Assembly (NCBI GenBank): GCA_934045075.1
Contig: OW203734.1
Location: 11,729,516 to 11,793,515 of the forward strand
Source of the DNA: Yponomeuta sedellus
Lineage: Eukaryota > Arthropoda > Insecta > Lepidoptera > Yponomeutidae
Reading direction: 5' to 3'
Length of the DNA: 64,000 nucleotides
This document shows, piece after piece, positions 41,861 to 52,995 of this stretch (position 1 is the stretch's first letter; every line of letters begins with the position of its first letter). The notes under the pieces were generated by a model. The model worked only from the letters and a program-made list of their open reading frames with translations, searched no databases and had not been told where the DNA came from. The translations under genes and the position numbers were made by a program.

Positions 41861-42324
41861 AAGTTTTTTTTTTGACGAGGGTAAGTCTTTCTCTTTGTCT
41901 AAGAAAAGCTTCGTAAGTTAACTTCTCTTTAAAAAACCTATAGTTGCCCACCGCAATATGAAGCGTCGAGATAAAAAGGTATAAAGAATGAACGCAGAAT
42001 TTTCTTTTCAGACAAGGTACCTTATAAAAAGTTCATAAGGTAGGCAGTACATTCTTTAATATGATAAAAGAATGAGCCCCGAACGCGTGGCAAATAAATT
42101 ACGTTCCAAGATACCGTACGTTGTTGAAAAAAGTAAATTCGGTAGCAGATAGGTATAGCGCCGAAATAAATTGAGCATCCACCTGAAATAGTAGTGAAAG
42201 AACAGTTACTAAGCATCCTACAGCGCGAAATGTAGAGCCACGAAGCATGTAATGGTTCACCTGCGGTAGAGCTTAACAAATCATCTTATTTTCGCTGTTG
42301 AACGAAATCTAAAGAGGAAATTAA

Positions 42325-42445
42325 TACTGTACCAGCCTGGGTATAGATATGTCACAGGCAATTTGTATTATTCCGTGTTTTATAAACGGACGAGGCCGTT
42401 TATAAACTTTCGCTGTTTTGAAATATGCTGAAGGCAAAATATAAA
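42325..42445 (+). repeat. hairpin-bearing repeat, copy 1
   Basis: aggcaatttgtattattccg, then tttataaacgg acgagg ccgtttataaa, then tttcgctgttttgaaatatg. It is about 80% identical to the reverse complement of 43560-43665; in both copies the 11-bp stem is largely retained. Confidence 0.65.
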
Positions 42446-42836
42446 TGGCCATGCAACCGTTCCATAGTTAAAATTTTGACATTTTTATAATAGGGTGACT
42501 ATGATACAGGTTTGACAAATCAGATTTATCTCTTACAGAGATAAGCTCAACTTTGTACATGTTAATTCTTATGTAATGTCCTGTTTAATGTTTCGTGTGC
42601 AATAAGTAATAATTTATTTTAGCAATCAGATACATTTTCAAGTAAAAGTAATTTAATACTTCTATTAGAAAAGATTTTCAATATGTTTCTGTCTCACAAT
42701 ACCTACCACTATTTGTCTTGTTTTGAGTGGCAGCGCCGCGCGTCGTAAAAAAAAAACTAAATACTTCAATTTGCCTCGTCATTTTGCAAATGGCGATCTA
42801 ACTGTCTTAAAAATGATTTGGCATATTATATAGTGA

Positions 42837-43560
42837 GCGGTGGTTGCTCAGTGGGTAGAACCTTAGACTGGCAAGCTAGAGCCCCAGGTTCGATCCCGAG
42901 TGCGGGCATGTACCAATGACTTTGTTTAATTTCAAAGTTACGTACATTTGCGAATTTGTAGTCGCAATACCACACGCTAACCGTGAAGGAAAACATCGTG
43001 AGGAAACCCGCGGCTTGGTTGGCTCCGCACGTATTGACTAGTCTTTCCTGTGGGCTAGGCCGACTAAGCTGTCAGGGTGGTATAGGTGCTGGGTAAGCCT
43101 ACACCATCTATAAAACCATGTCCCAGGCACTACAGCGTCGGAGTGGTCCCTTCACCCATCTAGTGTGAGTGAAGATACCACAGAGTGCTTAGTGCGAGTT
43201 TGACAGATCCAATCGAGTGACTTTACTACCGCGTTAATCGAGCATCGAGTAGTGAGTATGAGTAAGTTAACCGTTCGAACTGGCGAAACGCTGTCACAGT
43301 TCAACTCGCACTCGCGTTTATTCGTGTTTTGGCTGGTAAACGTGTTCACTTCTCAACGTAAACCATTACAACTCGCACACAGCAATTTTAATTTCCATTC
43401 TTGTCGCTAGGTAGCGCTTCCTCGATGCCATAGAAATATCAGTTTACGTTAACGCGATCGAGTAGTTAAAAAACTCGCACTAAGCACTCTGGACGCTGTA
43501 TAAATCATCTCATTGAGTAGATGCAAAAAGGCCAATATTATTATTATTATACAGTGATAA
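42837..43560 (+). mobile_element. T2 SINE split by a MITE
   Basis: Complete T2 head (ggttgctcagtgggtagaac, aggttcgatcccgag) and body to 43180, resuming at 43492 (gacgctgtataaatcatctc) to a tat/att tail. A 311-bp MITE lies between. Confidence 0.85.
43181..43491. mobile_element. MITE with 21-bp TIRs in T2
   Basis: The ends are cagagtgcttagtgcgagtt at the left and its complement at the right. Subterminal atcgagtagt occurs near both ends. The host T2 sequence resumes without a visible duplication, so the superfamily is open. Confidence 0.88.
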
Positions 43561-43665
43561 GATTATTAAAATCTTGCCTTCGGCATATTTAAAAATAGCG
43601 AGCGTTCATAAACGGACGACGCCGTTTGTAAAACAAGGAATAATACGAATTGCCTGCGACATATA
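43560..43665 (-). repeat. hairpin-bearing repeat, copy 2
   Basis: Reverse-strand counterpart of 42325-42445, keeping ataaacggacgacgccgttt. A LINE 3' end abuts it at 43670. Confidence 0.65.
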
Positions 43666-43669
43666 GATA

Positions 43670-43870
43670 CATAGAATATTCTTTATTGTACACAGAAATT
43701 ACAGTAACAGAAATTATATAAAAATATAGGACAAATAACGGCCTTATTAATAAAATTAATTTTTCCAGGCAATCATAACATAACCATAGCATCAACCATA
43801 GCATAAACATGAGTATTACAACGATGCTAGTCGTATAATTGTTAAAAATGGCGACTTCCCAGTACATTTA
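43670..43870 (-). repeat. Jockey-type LINE 3' end
   Basis: On the minus strand it has aataaggccgttatttgtcc, ttctgtgtacaataaagaat and a tatgtatcta tail. Near-identical in layout to 46655-46745. Confidence 0.65.
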
Positions 43871-44506
43871 CTGTCAAATTCTGACATTTAACGCCACAAA
43901 ACGCATAACTCGTCATACCATCGTACATCGCCATCGTACTAAACATCCAAGTGTTAACGTTTTTCCAAAACCCATGTGGTACGCCTTGTAACATAATGAA
44001 ATAATCAGTCTAGGACCTATTAAAGTTTGCGTACACACTTTTTTAGGGTTTCATAGTCAACAAAAAACATTTTAGTTTCGCCATATCCGTGTCTCCGTCT
44101 CTTTCCAGCTAAGCAAAGAGTGGATAAGCAATAGAAAACTGAAAACATTCTTAAGATTCTTTGAAACAATATTTTTGGCCTAAACCTCGCCTATCTCCCC
44201 TACGCCTAGATAAGGAATGCATTTTTTTCTCGCCATAGTATAGGGTATCGTTGGGCGATTAAAATTATTAAGACTATAGCAAAACCATTTTTCGATTTAG
44301 TGATTCCTTTGCGAGATATTTAGCTTAAAACGATATTTTGTTAGAGTAGGGCGTTTCAGAGCCTCTGCCGTTAATAGGGCACTAGCACATATAATTAACT
44401 TAAAAGAAAAACTTACAGAAAGGAATAAGGTATACCTAAACGGAAAACTTCTAACAAATTCCTTTGATGAAGTTGTTAGTTCGTCGTTCTGTAAAGCAGG
44501 TAAAAC
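43871..44506. other. no feature recognised
   Basis: AT-rich with no recognisable repeat. Confidence 0.4.
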
Positions 44507-44518
44507 AATCCCTTACTT

Positions 44519-44988
44519 GTTAAAACACCTATTTAGAGACAAAAAAATCCACCCATGCCGGGACTCGAACCCGCGACCTCTGGCTAACCTCCCAACTGAG
44601 CTAATGGGCGACTTGCCACCCATGCCGGGCCTCGAACCATGTCGCTGTACCCACATGACTATATTTTTTTTAATACACAAACCCGTGCTAAGGACAAAGT
44701 TTAAAAACCTATTTAAAGGCTAAAAATTCCACCCGTGCCGGGACTCGAACCCGCGACCTCTGGCTAACCATGCCAGCGCTCTCCCAACTGAGCTAATAAC
44801 CGACTCACCGGCGTCAGTGAAATATCGAACCTCTTTACTCTCTGTGTTACGTACAGGCAGCAACATCTGGCTGTAGTAATTTGCATCACTTGCAGCCCCG
44901 AGTATCTTACTTTAAAATAGGTTTAAGTTGGTTTTTAAAATAATTGTCCGTAGCACGGATTAGTGCATTATAAAAGGAAGCAGAATAT
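44519..44988 (+). mobile_element. compound T1 SINE with TSD
   Basis: The duplication aatcccttactt lies at 44507-44518 and 44989-45000. Inside are a shortened antisense unit (44519-44665), a junction cgctgtacccacatg of the head-to-tail type, a second antisense unit (to about 44925) and a short sense tail (gtccgtagcacggattagtg). It is more diverged than the copies at 21 and 52 kb, so this multimeric form is not a single recent event. Confidence 0.87.
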
Positions 44989-45231
44989 AATCCCTTACTT
45001 CTACGGGACCCTACACTGTGCGTTACACGCACTTGACCGGCTTATATACAGAAATCTAGTATCGTACTGAACAGTGCTTCTTATCTAACCTTAGCGAAAT
45101 TAGTAAGCCTTCTGTTCACAAACGATTTCGAAATTTCGTTGCTCAATGTTTTTTCTCAATGTTTTTACTTTAGGATAATCCATATAAAAACCAGGGTGTA
45201 AGTCTCTAAAATGCATGGTTGTTCAGTTCAA

Positions 45232-45480
45232 TTGTTCAAGTCATAATGGTCGTTTCATTCACACTAACGGTAGTCTAGTAACCAAGCGCATTGCAATGGT
45301 ATAACTCGTGCTGGTACTTAATTCGGCCCCTCGCGCAATTCGATCTTCTTCGCGAGACATGCCTATGTAATTTGCTCGGGTTATACCCATGGAATGACAT
45401 TGTTCTGCTATTGCTTTGTAGATTACCAAACTGAGGCAAATAACTACCATTGTGAAGGTTACACCATTCTATTGAAAAAC
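45232..45480 (-). repeat. unclassified repeat, copy 2
   Basis: The minus-strand frame 45259-45450 (MVVICLSLVIYKAIAEQCHS) is shared in part with 15775-15895. This copy extends further, to gaattaagtacc. It may belong to a transposon coding region; the family is unknown. Confidence 0.55.
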
Positions 45481-46356
45481 TATGTACTTACATAATGTAC
45501 TTATAAGATTCTAGGGAGCTGTGACGTGCGGACCCAACGACTAAAATATTAACATATTTTTAAGGTTTTAAGGTTAGATACTACGTTACGAGCGCAAACG
45601 GCACTTAAAGGAAGTAGGCTTTTTTGCACTCATATTGTTCTGCTTTACTCCGTATGTATTTAAGAATTAATTTAGATTGAAATTATGCATCGCAGGCCCG
45701 TTGTAGCGTGGAAAGACCTGTACGCCCCATGCACTAGGAAGGCCGAAATTCACGCAGTTACAGTACTTATTTTCATAATTTAGTAACAAACCAAAACATT
45801 CCAGAAATGAATTAAACGTCGGGAGTCAGTATCTCAACACCCCGCATAGTATCGGTGTTTTAGCTAAACAAATGAACGTCGCGCTGTGTAAGCATCAATC
45901 GCAATTAGCCTCTGCGAGTTTGTTTGTCACCTGACGCCAGGCACCATTCCCTGAGGCGTCTATATTCCCTTAGGCAAGCCATGGAGGCTTAAGCGTTAGG
46001 ACTTAGCCCAATATTAACAGAAACGTTTTAATCATAATTTTAATAATTATGTTTTTATTACTTTTGCTCAAAAAGTGGCGTATTGCAGGGACGTATAGCG
46101 TGCGGGATGAGGGCTATTACACACTCGTGCTTTTTTTACCTTTCCCGCACTCGTACGTTTTCTTTTCCAACTGTCAAAATAATTTCTATTTAAAAGAAAA
46201 ACCAACCATGAAGTTTTTGGTAAAAAAAATCATAGAAGTTTTTATGAGCTACTAATTTGTTTCAATATATTGTTTTAAGGTTGGCGCCACTTTCCAAATA
46301 ATTTTTCTGTATTAAATTGCTTATTTTTTTCGCAACTGTATTAAAAATAGTCGTTC
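45481..46356. other. no feature recognised
   Basis: A 68-codon frame at 46049-46255 has no support. The stretch cgtgcgggat to cccgcactcgtacg at about 46098-46160 may be a small inverted element. Confidence 0.35.
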
Positions 46357-46490
46357 AGTACACGTGCGGAACCGTCATTGCAACTTGTTCCGACTGTCAA
46401 CCCTTGCCTTCGGCTGCGCCTCGGCTCGGGTAGACATTTGTCGGAACTTTTTGCAATGACAGCCTTTCCGCACTTGTAATGAAATATACT
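46357..46490. mobile_element. MITE, imperfect hairpin
   Basis: cgtgcggaaccgtcattgca on the left, tgcaatgacagcctttccgc on the right, with a GC-rich centre, cttcggctgcgcctcggctc. A relative lies at 60318-60440 (catacgtgcgctttgaaa, accgcactta). Confidence 0.7.
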
Positions 46491-46654
46491 ATAGTCAGCA
46501 ACAAAAATCACCAAACAACTGATTCGATCAGCATCATCATCAATCCACTCTTGTGTTCTTCTCGCTGGTCGTCATGACTCATGCATGACTGAGAGTAATG
46601 ACTACTACAGGGTTCGAATTTGATTTATTACTAGACTAGCGATAGACAGATAGA

Positions 46655-46745
46655 ATACTCTTAATTACATAGAAATTTCAGTAACAATAAGTTATATAAA
46701 AATATAGATAAATAAGAGTTCCTTTACAATTCACAAAAATATTTC
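46655..46745 (-). repeat. Jockey-type LINE 3' end
   Basis: agaaatttcagtaacaataa with ttatataaaaatatag, as in 43670-43770. Confidence 0.55.
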
Positions 46746-46954
46746 CATTTCCGTTAAATATGTCACATATTTATATCTTTCCAAACATCGGGGACAAATG
46801 TCAATAAAACAACTATAATTGTACTAATATTCTTTTCCTCTGCGCTAATATAACTGCCGGACTCTATGGAAGAGTAATGCATTTTGGAGACTCGCCCACA
46901 AAAACTCTTTTTTGTGCCGATCGTTTTCTACATAAATTTAATAAAATGGTTTTT

Positions 46955-47135
46955 TTATGTAGACTGGAAACGTCCCACTACAGGGCACAGGCCTTCTCTC
47001 TGAAAGAGACTTTTGGCTCAATTACTACGCGTCCCCACCGCGGATTCGCAATTTCAAGCGCTGAGGTATTTGAATACCTTTGAGGCTCAGGTTTCCTCAC
47101 TATGTTTTCCTTCACGGATAGCGTTTGATAATAAA
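46955..47135 (-). repeat. T3 SINE fragment
   Basis: cagggcacaggccttctctc, ccgcggattcgcaatttcaa and tcaggtttcctcac, all antisense T3. Confidence 0.75.
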
Positions 47136-47454
47136 ATTTTTATCTATTCAGGTATATCAATAGAACGCAAATCGCGATAGAAGCAAGCAAACTCGAGTCA
47201 AAGTAGTGTCCAAACGCGATAATCCTTACCGCGGTTCGATCACGGTGACTGCAGCAGGTGGGATTAAGGCCATCGATCAAGTGTTTTATATGACTTGTAT
47301 AATTATCATAACTTGGCAATAAAAGTGCGTTGGCTCTGGTTATATGGGAGTGGTAGTATTGTATGGTATTACATGGCAGCTGGTGGTCTACATTGTGAGT
47401 TCATGACTTCTGAAATTTGCTCTTTCTTAATGATTCGCGATATTCGTACATATG

Positions 47455-47615
47455 TCGGTAGTTGTATATAAAACGTGTCTAATGTACCCGTGAGCACGGC
47501 AACTGTAACGCTGCCGAAGCGTCGGGAATTAAGGTAAGGTAAGGTAATTACTTTTTACCTAATAAATAATCGCGATTAGACCCGTTTAGTACATAACTAT
47601 GAAATTAGCTCTCCG
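47455..47615 (+). repeat. acgtcggga-type interspersed repeat
   Basis: gagcacggcaactgtaacgc, cgaagcgtcgggaatta, then aataaataatcgcgattaga and acataactatg. aaggt is repeated three times inside. The best copy of its family here with 57000-57180. Confidence 0.7.
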
Positions 47616-49515
47616 TATGCTCTTGTACTCAATGATATTTAGTTGTACGAGTATGCCATACGATATATACCTAAAGGAGATATTGTAGTGAAGGTAAAGC
47701 TTATTTAAATGTTAAAATGTACGGTCGCGGTCTAAAAATGTTCTTCAGTTTTCAAATTAGATTCTTTAGCACACTGTGTGCAGTAAAGTCTAAAATGCTA
47801 TATCTAGGTACGTATTACTTTTTAATAGTTGTAGCAACGATTCTAACAAAAAGAGTATTCATGACGTTTTGATAATGAAACTCTTTTCTTTATTTAAAAG
47901 TTGACATAATTGAATTTTTCACAATGACATTTATCAAAAATACTAGGATTGAAATAATAGAAATTGATTGTAAAACCATGGCAACCTCTCTTGGGTGAAT
48001 CTCTATTGCTTCTTCTATGCTCTATGCCTAATCTATGCTCTATGCCTAATCAAATCACATAATATCATCGACCATGTGGCATAGATTTGTGCATGCAATT
48101 ACCAACCTTAAGATGGTAAACATTTTCAGACCGCGAGTGTACAGGCACGCACTTCAAGATGCATTATTTTTATTATATTTTCGCGCAAGAAAAAACGAAA
48201 ATGAAAATTTAATTAACTTGACGAGAAAATAATGTTGACAATTTCTTTTCTACGTATTTCTATCGCTCGTATCTCTGTCTTGCTCGCATAGCATTCTATG
48301 AGAAGAAGTCCTAAGTCTGTTACTCTGTTAGACAAATCAACATTGACAAAGCCTCTTTCCCTTTGCATCCCATGAGGTTGAGCGGGGCTCTATAAATAGG
48401 TTTTGTCGGGGAAATACTTAAATTGTATTTGACGTTGATGAAATTTCTTCAGAATTTAATTGAAAAATTTCCTGCTTTTCACAAATAGTTTTACTCTAGA
48501 CCACTTACAGTGACATTTAGTTGAATAGAACTATAGTGAATCAAAAACGAGAGAGACAAAATATACACTGAAAATGACGAGTCGCAATATATTTTGTCTT
48601 TTGTGAAAATGTGAATTTTATTCATATGTTAATGTCCTTGTCACCCATTAAATCTATACTTCTCTTCTTAGCGTGTCAATGGCATGTCATGGTTGTAAAA
48701 GGATCTATACCTACTTGCAAATATGTACGAGTATAAAAAATATTATTCAATAGAGCTGCTGCTTTTTATTTCTAATTTACTAAAAAGGTTTTATCGCTAC
48801 ACTCGAATCTGATAACATAATGTATGAAGACGCGCTGCGACGTTGCAAAAACAGACCGTAACAGTTCCCTCTGTTGAACAAAGTGTCACGAGAGGAAAAC
48901 GGATGTGTCCCCACTGTTCAATCTCCCCGACACAATATAATAAACAGGGAAGGACGCGAGCATCGCGTAAGCTGCAGAGCAAATATTAGAATTTATGTAA
49001 ATCTACATCACAGTTTGAGTCGGCGCGTCACGTCGCCTGTAACTCAAAGTAAACACGACATTTCTTTACATTTCCCTGCTGGGCCGAGGCTGTGACGTGT
49101 GGAAGCAGAAGGTTGTTCGCGAATAAATACACGTTTATTTGTTCGTTGTATATACCTAGCTATAACTATAGTTTCTATTATTTTGGTCCTATGAATGAAG
49201 TAACTGGTCGTGTGGTCGCAACTTAATACTATTTAATATTATGTTGTAGGTACATTTGGTATTACTTCAATTCAATTACGAGTTTTATTTTGCAATTAAA
49301 TTTGTCTTAAATCGCACTGAGCAATGAGTCGATCGCTTAGCAAAAGTAAAAAACTAGTAAAAAGGCTATTTTTTGTGCCACGACCCTATCCACGGTTTTT
49401 ATGAATTTCAAAAGTTTTCGTTAATAATCAATTAAGAAATATAAAAAAATGCGACATATTTCACGAATCCCTTTAACAACTCTTAGTGTAGATATCAAAC
49501 CTGTCTCTATTCGTA
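47616..49515. other. longest stretch without a recognised element
   Basis: About 1.9 kb. A strong TATA-like tataaatagg at 48391-48400 lies in a locally GC-rich context (gagcggggctc before it) on the plus strand, but no gene can be traced from it. The region is the best place to look for host regulatory or noncoding sequence. Confidence 0.35.
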
Positions 49516-49827
49516 ATGCCATTAACCAGATTTAATAATAACTCAATCATTTTCGCTTCATCGCATTATTTACTAAAGGATTCTTGGAAATTGCCAGACG
49601 CCGAGAAAAGGTTATTTTCTTTGCTATGTTCACAAGAGCAAAGAAAAGCGTTACAAAATCCAGACATTAACAGAAAGCTTCGTCTTCGTGTTCTCTTAAT
49701 GTTAATCTATCTAGACGACTTATGTCAAGCAAAATATGTAATTGTCTTCTTTTCTAATGATTTTTGTCTTCAAGGAGAAGAGGTACATAACCAACTACCT
49801 AATAACCTACTAGAGCCTGTTTCATAA
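49516..49827 (+). CDS. hypothetical ORF, weak
   Basis: 103 codons. A charged stretch, DAEKRLFSLLCSQEQRKALQ, is followed by RKLRLRVLLMLIYLDDL. No signal peptide or known motif is apparent, and there are no splice signals that would extend it convincingly. It overlaps no recognised repeat. It could be an exon, a transposon remnant or chance. Confidence 0.2.
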   Translation: MPLTRFNNNSIIFASSHYLLKDSWKLPDAEKRLFSLLCSQEQRKALQNPDINRKLRLRVLLMLIYLDDLCQAKYVIVFFSNDFCLQGEEVHNQLPNNLLEPVS

Positions 49828-49934
49828 AACATGGTTTACTATAACAATTCCATGAACATTGTCAAGTCGATTAACCCATAGATTAACAACGTAAACTACC
49901 ACGAATTATCGTAATTAACCATGATTTGTACTTT

Positions 49935-50192
49935 TATGTTACGTACATTTGCGAATTTGTAGTCGCAAATAACACGCGTTAACTGTGAAGGAAAACATCG
50001 TGAGGAAACCCGTGGCTTGGTTGGCTCCGCACGTAGTGCCTAGTCTTTCCTGTGGGGTAGGCCGACTAAGCTGTCAGGATGGTATAGGTGCTGGACAGGC
50101 ACTACAACATCGGAGTGGTCCCTTCACCCATATAGTATGAGTGAAGATGCCACTGGACGCGCTATATAAATCATCGCATTACGTAGATGCAG
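49935..50192 (+). repeat. T2 SINE, 3' part
   Basis: It begins gttacgtacatttgcgaatt and ends tgcagagg after ctatataaatcatcgcatt. The tRNA-like head is missing; an internal deletion removes the acaccatctataaaacc part. Confidence 0.8.
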
Positions 50193-50194
50193 AG

Positions 50195-50415
50195 GAAAAT
50201 AACATAACATGACATAACATAACATTTACATACTGGCACATACATTGATTCTGGCCCCACACTAGGATACCCTGTGTCGTGGGTACCAGAAACAACGACA
50301 TCACAAAAATGTAAACATCCAAGACATGGGTTTTTTTTTGTCCCCAGCCGGGGATCGAACCCGGGACCTCTCGTATGGTAGGCAGACGCGCTACCGCCGC
50401 GCCACAGAGGTCGTC
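50195..50415 (-). mobile_element. T4 tRNA-derived SINE
   Basis: Full-length on the minus strand: ggcgcggcggtagcgcgtct, B box gggttcgatcccc, body, and (GTTAT)n tail. It directly abuts the T2 fragment. Confidence 0.85.
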
Positions 50416-50884
50416 GAATGATCTTGTACTTTTATGAAACTAGGCCCAGAATACTGAAACTAACCTTTTAAACGTATGATCCCAAGGCCCGTTAACTGAC
50501 AGGCCGCGCCTCAAGGCCTGTCGCGCGGCTGATACACAGCAATCATACTCGACGGAACTGACGAGCGAGAGCAGGCATTGTCGGATACGACAGACTACGC
50601 CAGCCAGTGTAGGCGCGATCAGGCCTGTGAGAAAGCGGGCTGTGGGAGCTTGTGAATTATTTGTGTTCCGCAGTTGAACTGGAGACGGCGTTAAATCTCC
50701 TCACTGCCACGCGCGAGTATGGATCGGAAAAGAAGCAAAAAGCTCGTTGTGACATTTACTTTACGTTATTTATAGTTATGATATTAATGGAGCCCTGGGA
50801 AGCTTAATTGGGAAGCGTGGGCTGGAATTTAAGAAAGAATTGTTGGATCTGTAATAATTGACCCGTTGTATTACATGCGCGTCT
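50416..50884. other. GC-rich island, unclassified
   Basis: 50490-50720 is clearly richer in GC and CpG than its surroundings and holds gacaggccgcgcctcaaggc with its completing tgtc as an 8-bp hairpin. No repeat match inside the window. A short ATG frame (MDRKRSKKLVVTFT) at about 50720 is not enough for a gene call. A promoter or 5' exon is possible. Confidence 0.3.
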
Positions 50885-50978
50885 TGGCCCCCATGGTGGA
50901 GTATGGCCTAACCTTCCTGCGATGCAGGAAGAGACCCGTGCCCCAGTAGTGGGGACATACAAGGGTTGATAACGATAA
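50885..50978 (+). repeat. 5S-SINE 3' end
   Basis: cttggcccccatggtggagt to gacatacaagggttgataac, ending in cgataacgaataacg. Confidence 0.8.
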
Positions 50979-51074
50979 CGAATAACGAAATTACATGATT
51001 ATATTATTTTTAATGTACTAACCAGCGATAAATAGGTTTTTGAAATTACATGAGCCTAATCCCAGTTTTGAGTC

Positions 51075-51335
51075 ATACGTATAGTTAGACCTGATATTTC
51101 CGCACTTAGCCTCATAGTTGGGCCATTGTTGGGCAAGTGTCGTGTTAACACTTCAGACACCATGGTTTCCTTACGACCTTTTCCTTCACTGTCAGCGAGT
51201 GGTATTACTAATATAACTTCACAGATGTACATAACATAGAAAACAGAGTCATTGTACATACCGGGATTCGAACCCACGACCTCTCAATTGAGAAGCCGGA
51301 GTCCTACCGCTCCGCTTCCGCCGCTCTTGAATCAC
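51075..51335 (-). mobile_element. T3-related SINE with tRNA-like head
   Basis: On the minus strand a head gagcggcggaagcggagcgg, anticodon-side ggcttctcaattgag, B box gggttcgaatccc, and then the T3-like body (aataccactcgctgac, gtaaggaaacc). It shows that T3 bodies had a tRNA-derived head. Confidence 0.7.
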
Positions 51336-51483
51336 ATGTATATCAATTATTGTATTTTGAATTAAACAATATATACGTCCTGACCTTGAAAATAACAATC
51401 GAAAACCATTGTTACTTTTATGGTCATGACTTAGGAGAATGTTAAGCGAAAAGTGGTACTCCCTAGTAGAGACTAAGGATTAG

Positions 51484-52335
51484 AAGCTTGTATTTGGGAG
51501 GGGTAAGTAGAGACTTTAAAAACCTATTTAGAGGCTAAAAATTTCACCCATGCCGGGATTCGAACCCGCAACCTCTGGCTATCCGTACCAGCGCTCTACC
51601 AATTGAGCCAATGGGCGACTCACGGCATCAGTGAAATTTCGAACCTCTTTACAATATTCTCTGTATTACGTACAGGCAGCGACATCTGACTTAAGCAAAT
51701 TGCATTACTTACAGCCCCGACTACCTACTTTGCAGTTAGGTTTAACATCGGAACGATATCACTGTACCCACATGATTACACTATTTTTATTTTTAATGCA
51801 CTAACCCGTGCTAAGGAACAAATTTAAAAACCTATTTAGAGGCTAAAAATTTCACCCATGCCGGGATTCGAACCCGCAACCTCTGGCTATCCGTACCAGC
51901 GCTCTACCAATTGAGCCAATGGGCGACTCACGGCATCAGTGAAATTTCGAACCTCTTTACATTAAAGTTAGTGCATTAAAAATAAAAATAGTGTAATCAT
52001 GTGGGTACAGTGATATCGTTCCGATGTTAAACCTAACTGCAAAGTAGGTAGTCGGGGCTGTAAGTAATGCAATTTGCTTAAGTCAGATGTCGCTGCCTGT
52101 ACGTAATACAGAGAATATTGTAAAGAGGTTCGAAATTTCACTGATGCCGTGAGTCGCCCATTGGCTCAATTGGTAGAGCGCTGGTACGGATAGCCAGAGG
52201 TTGCGGGTTCGAATCCCGGCATGGGTGAAATTTTTAGCCTCTAAATAGGTTTTTAAATTTGTTCCTGAGCACGGGTTAGTGCATTAAAAATAAAAATAGT
52301 GTAAGTAGAGACTTACCCCTCCCAAATACAAGCTT
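51484..52335. repeat. hairpin target site split by T1
   Basis: The left flank aagcttgtatttgggagggg and the right flank cccctcccaaatacaagctt are reverse complements. With the T1 block and one target duplication removed they form a 54-bp perfect hairpin of 25-bp arms and loop agag. Confidence 0.9.
51517..52300 (+). mobile_element. compound T1 SINE: two antisense and one sense unit
   Basis: The duplication gtaagtagagactt lies at 51503-51516 and 52301-52314. Contents are antisense unit 1 with its complete 5' part (to about 51773), the linker cccacatgattacac, antisense unit 2 truncated at about 51962, a sense tail scrap (ttagtgcattaaaaataaa), the linker catgtgggtacagtg, and a full sense unit (about 52005-52300). 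Both linkers have the head-to-tail form also seen at 21115. Confidence 0.92.
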
Positions 52336-52359
52336 GTGTATATAATTTATAAAATCCAC

Positions 52360-52535
52360 AATACAGAATCGCTTACCGTGGTCCCAAACTAGGATAACCT
52401 GTGCTATGTAATCAGCCAAGGACATCACAATTATGAAAAATGGCCAGACTGAAGCCACGTAGCAAATCAGGCCGAAATCGGATATTGAACCCACGACCTC
52501 TCTGTTGATAGTCAACCATATTGCCGTCGGGCAAC
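52360..52535 (-). repeat. tRNA-like SINE fragment
   Basis: On the minus strand it has gggttcaatatccg as a degraded B box, gactatcaacagagaggtcg, and a body like T4 (aggttatcctagtttggg-type order). Diverged. Confidence 0.5.
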
Positions 52536-52679
52536 TATAATTTTAATTGTACGAGTAATTAGAAGTATCACTTGAAGAATGAAAACATGACGTGAGTGTC
52601 TGAGATATTCACATAACAGCCATACATTATAAGCTAGTTATTTTACATTGTTAAACGTTGGCTTACCATTCGGGAGCAC

Positions 52680-52995
52680 ACCCGGTTATCTGAGTGAATA
52701 ACAGTGAAGGAAAACATAACAATGAAGATAACACACGTACCTCAGCGCGTTAAATTGCAAATCCACGGTAGACACTTACTTTCTTTTCCATCTTGCGAAC
52801 ATTTGTAAATTTTGTAATACGAGTAGCAATACCACTCGCTAACCGTGGAGGACTACATCGTGAAGAAACCTAAGTTTCTGAGGTGTACCTCAGCGCTTGC
52901 AATCGCCATTCTGCGGCGGGCATGTACGGTGATTAGGCCTATACTTTCTCTCTGCGAGACTTGTGCCCCACAGTGAGGCAAAGATAAGCTGCATT
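52680..52995 (+). repeat. two T3 SINE fragments in a row
   Basis: The first is cagtgaaggaaaacataac to gcaaatccacgg. The second is tagcaataccactcgctaac to tctctctgcgagac and cagtgagg. Confidence 0.65.
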
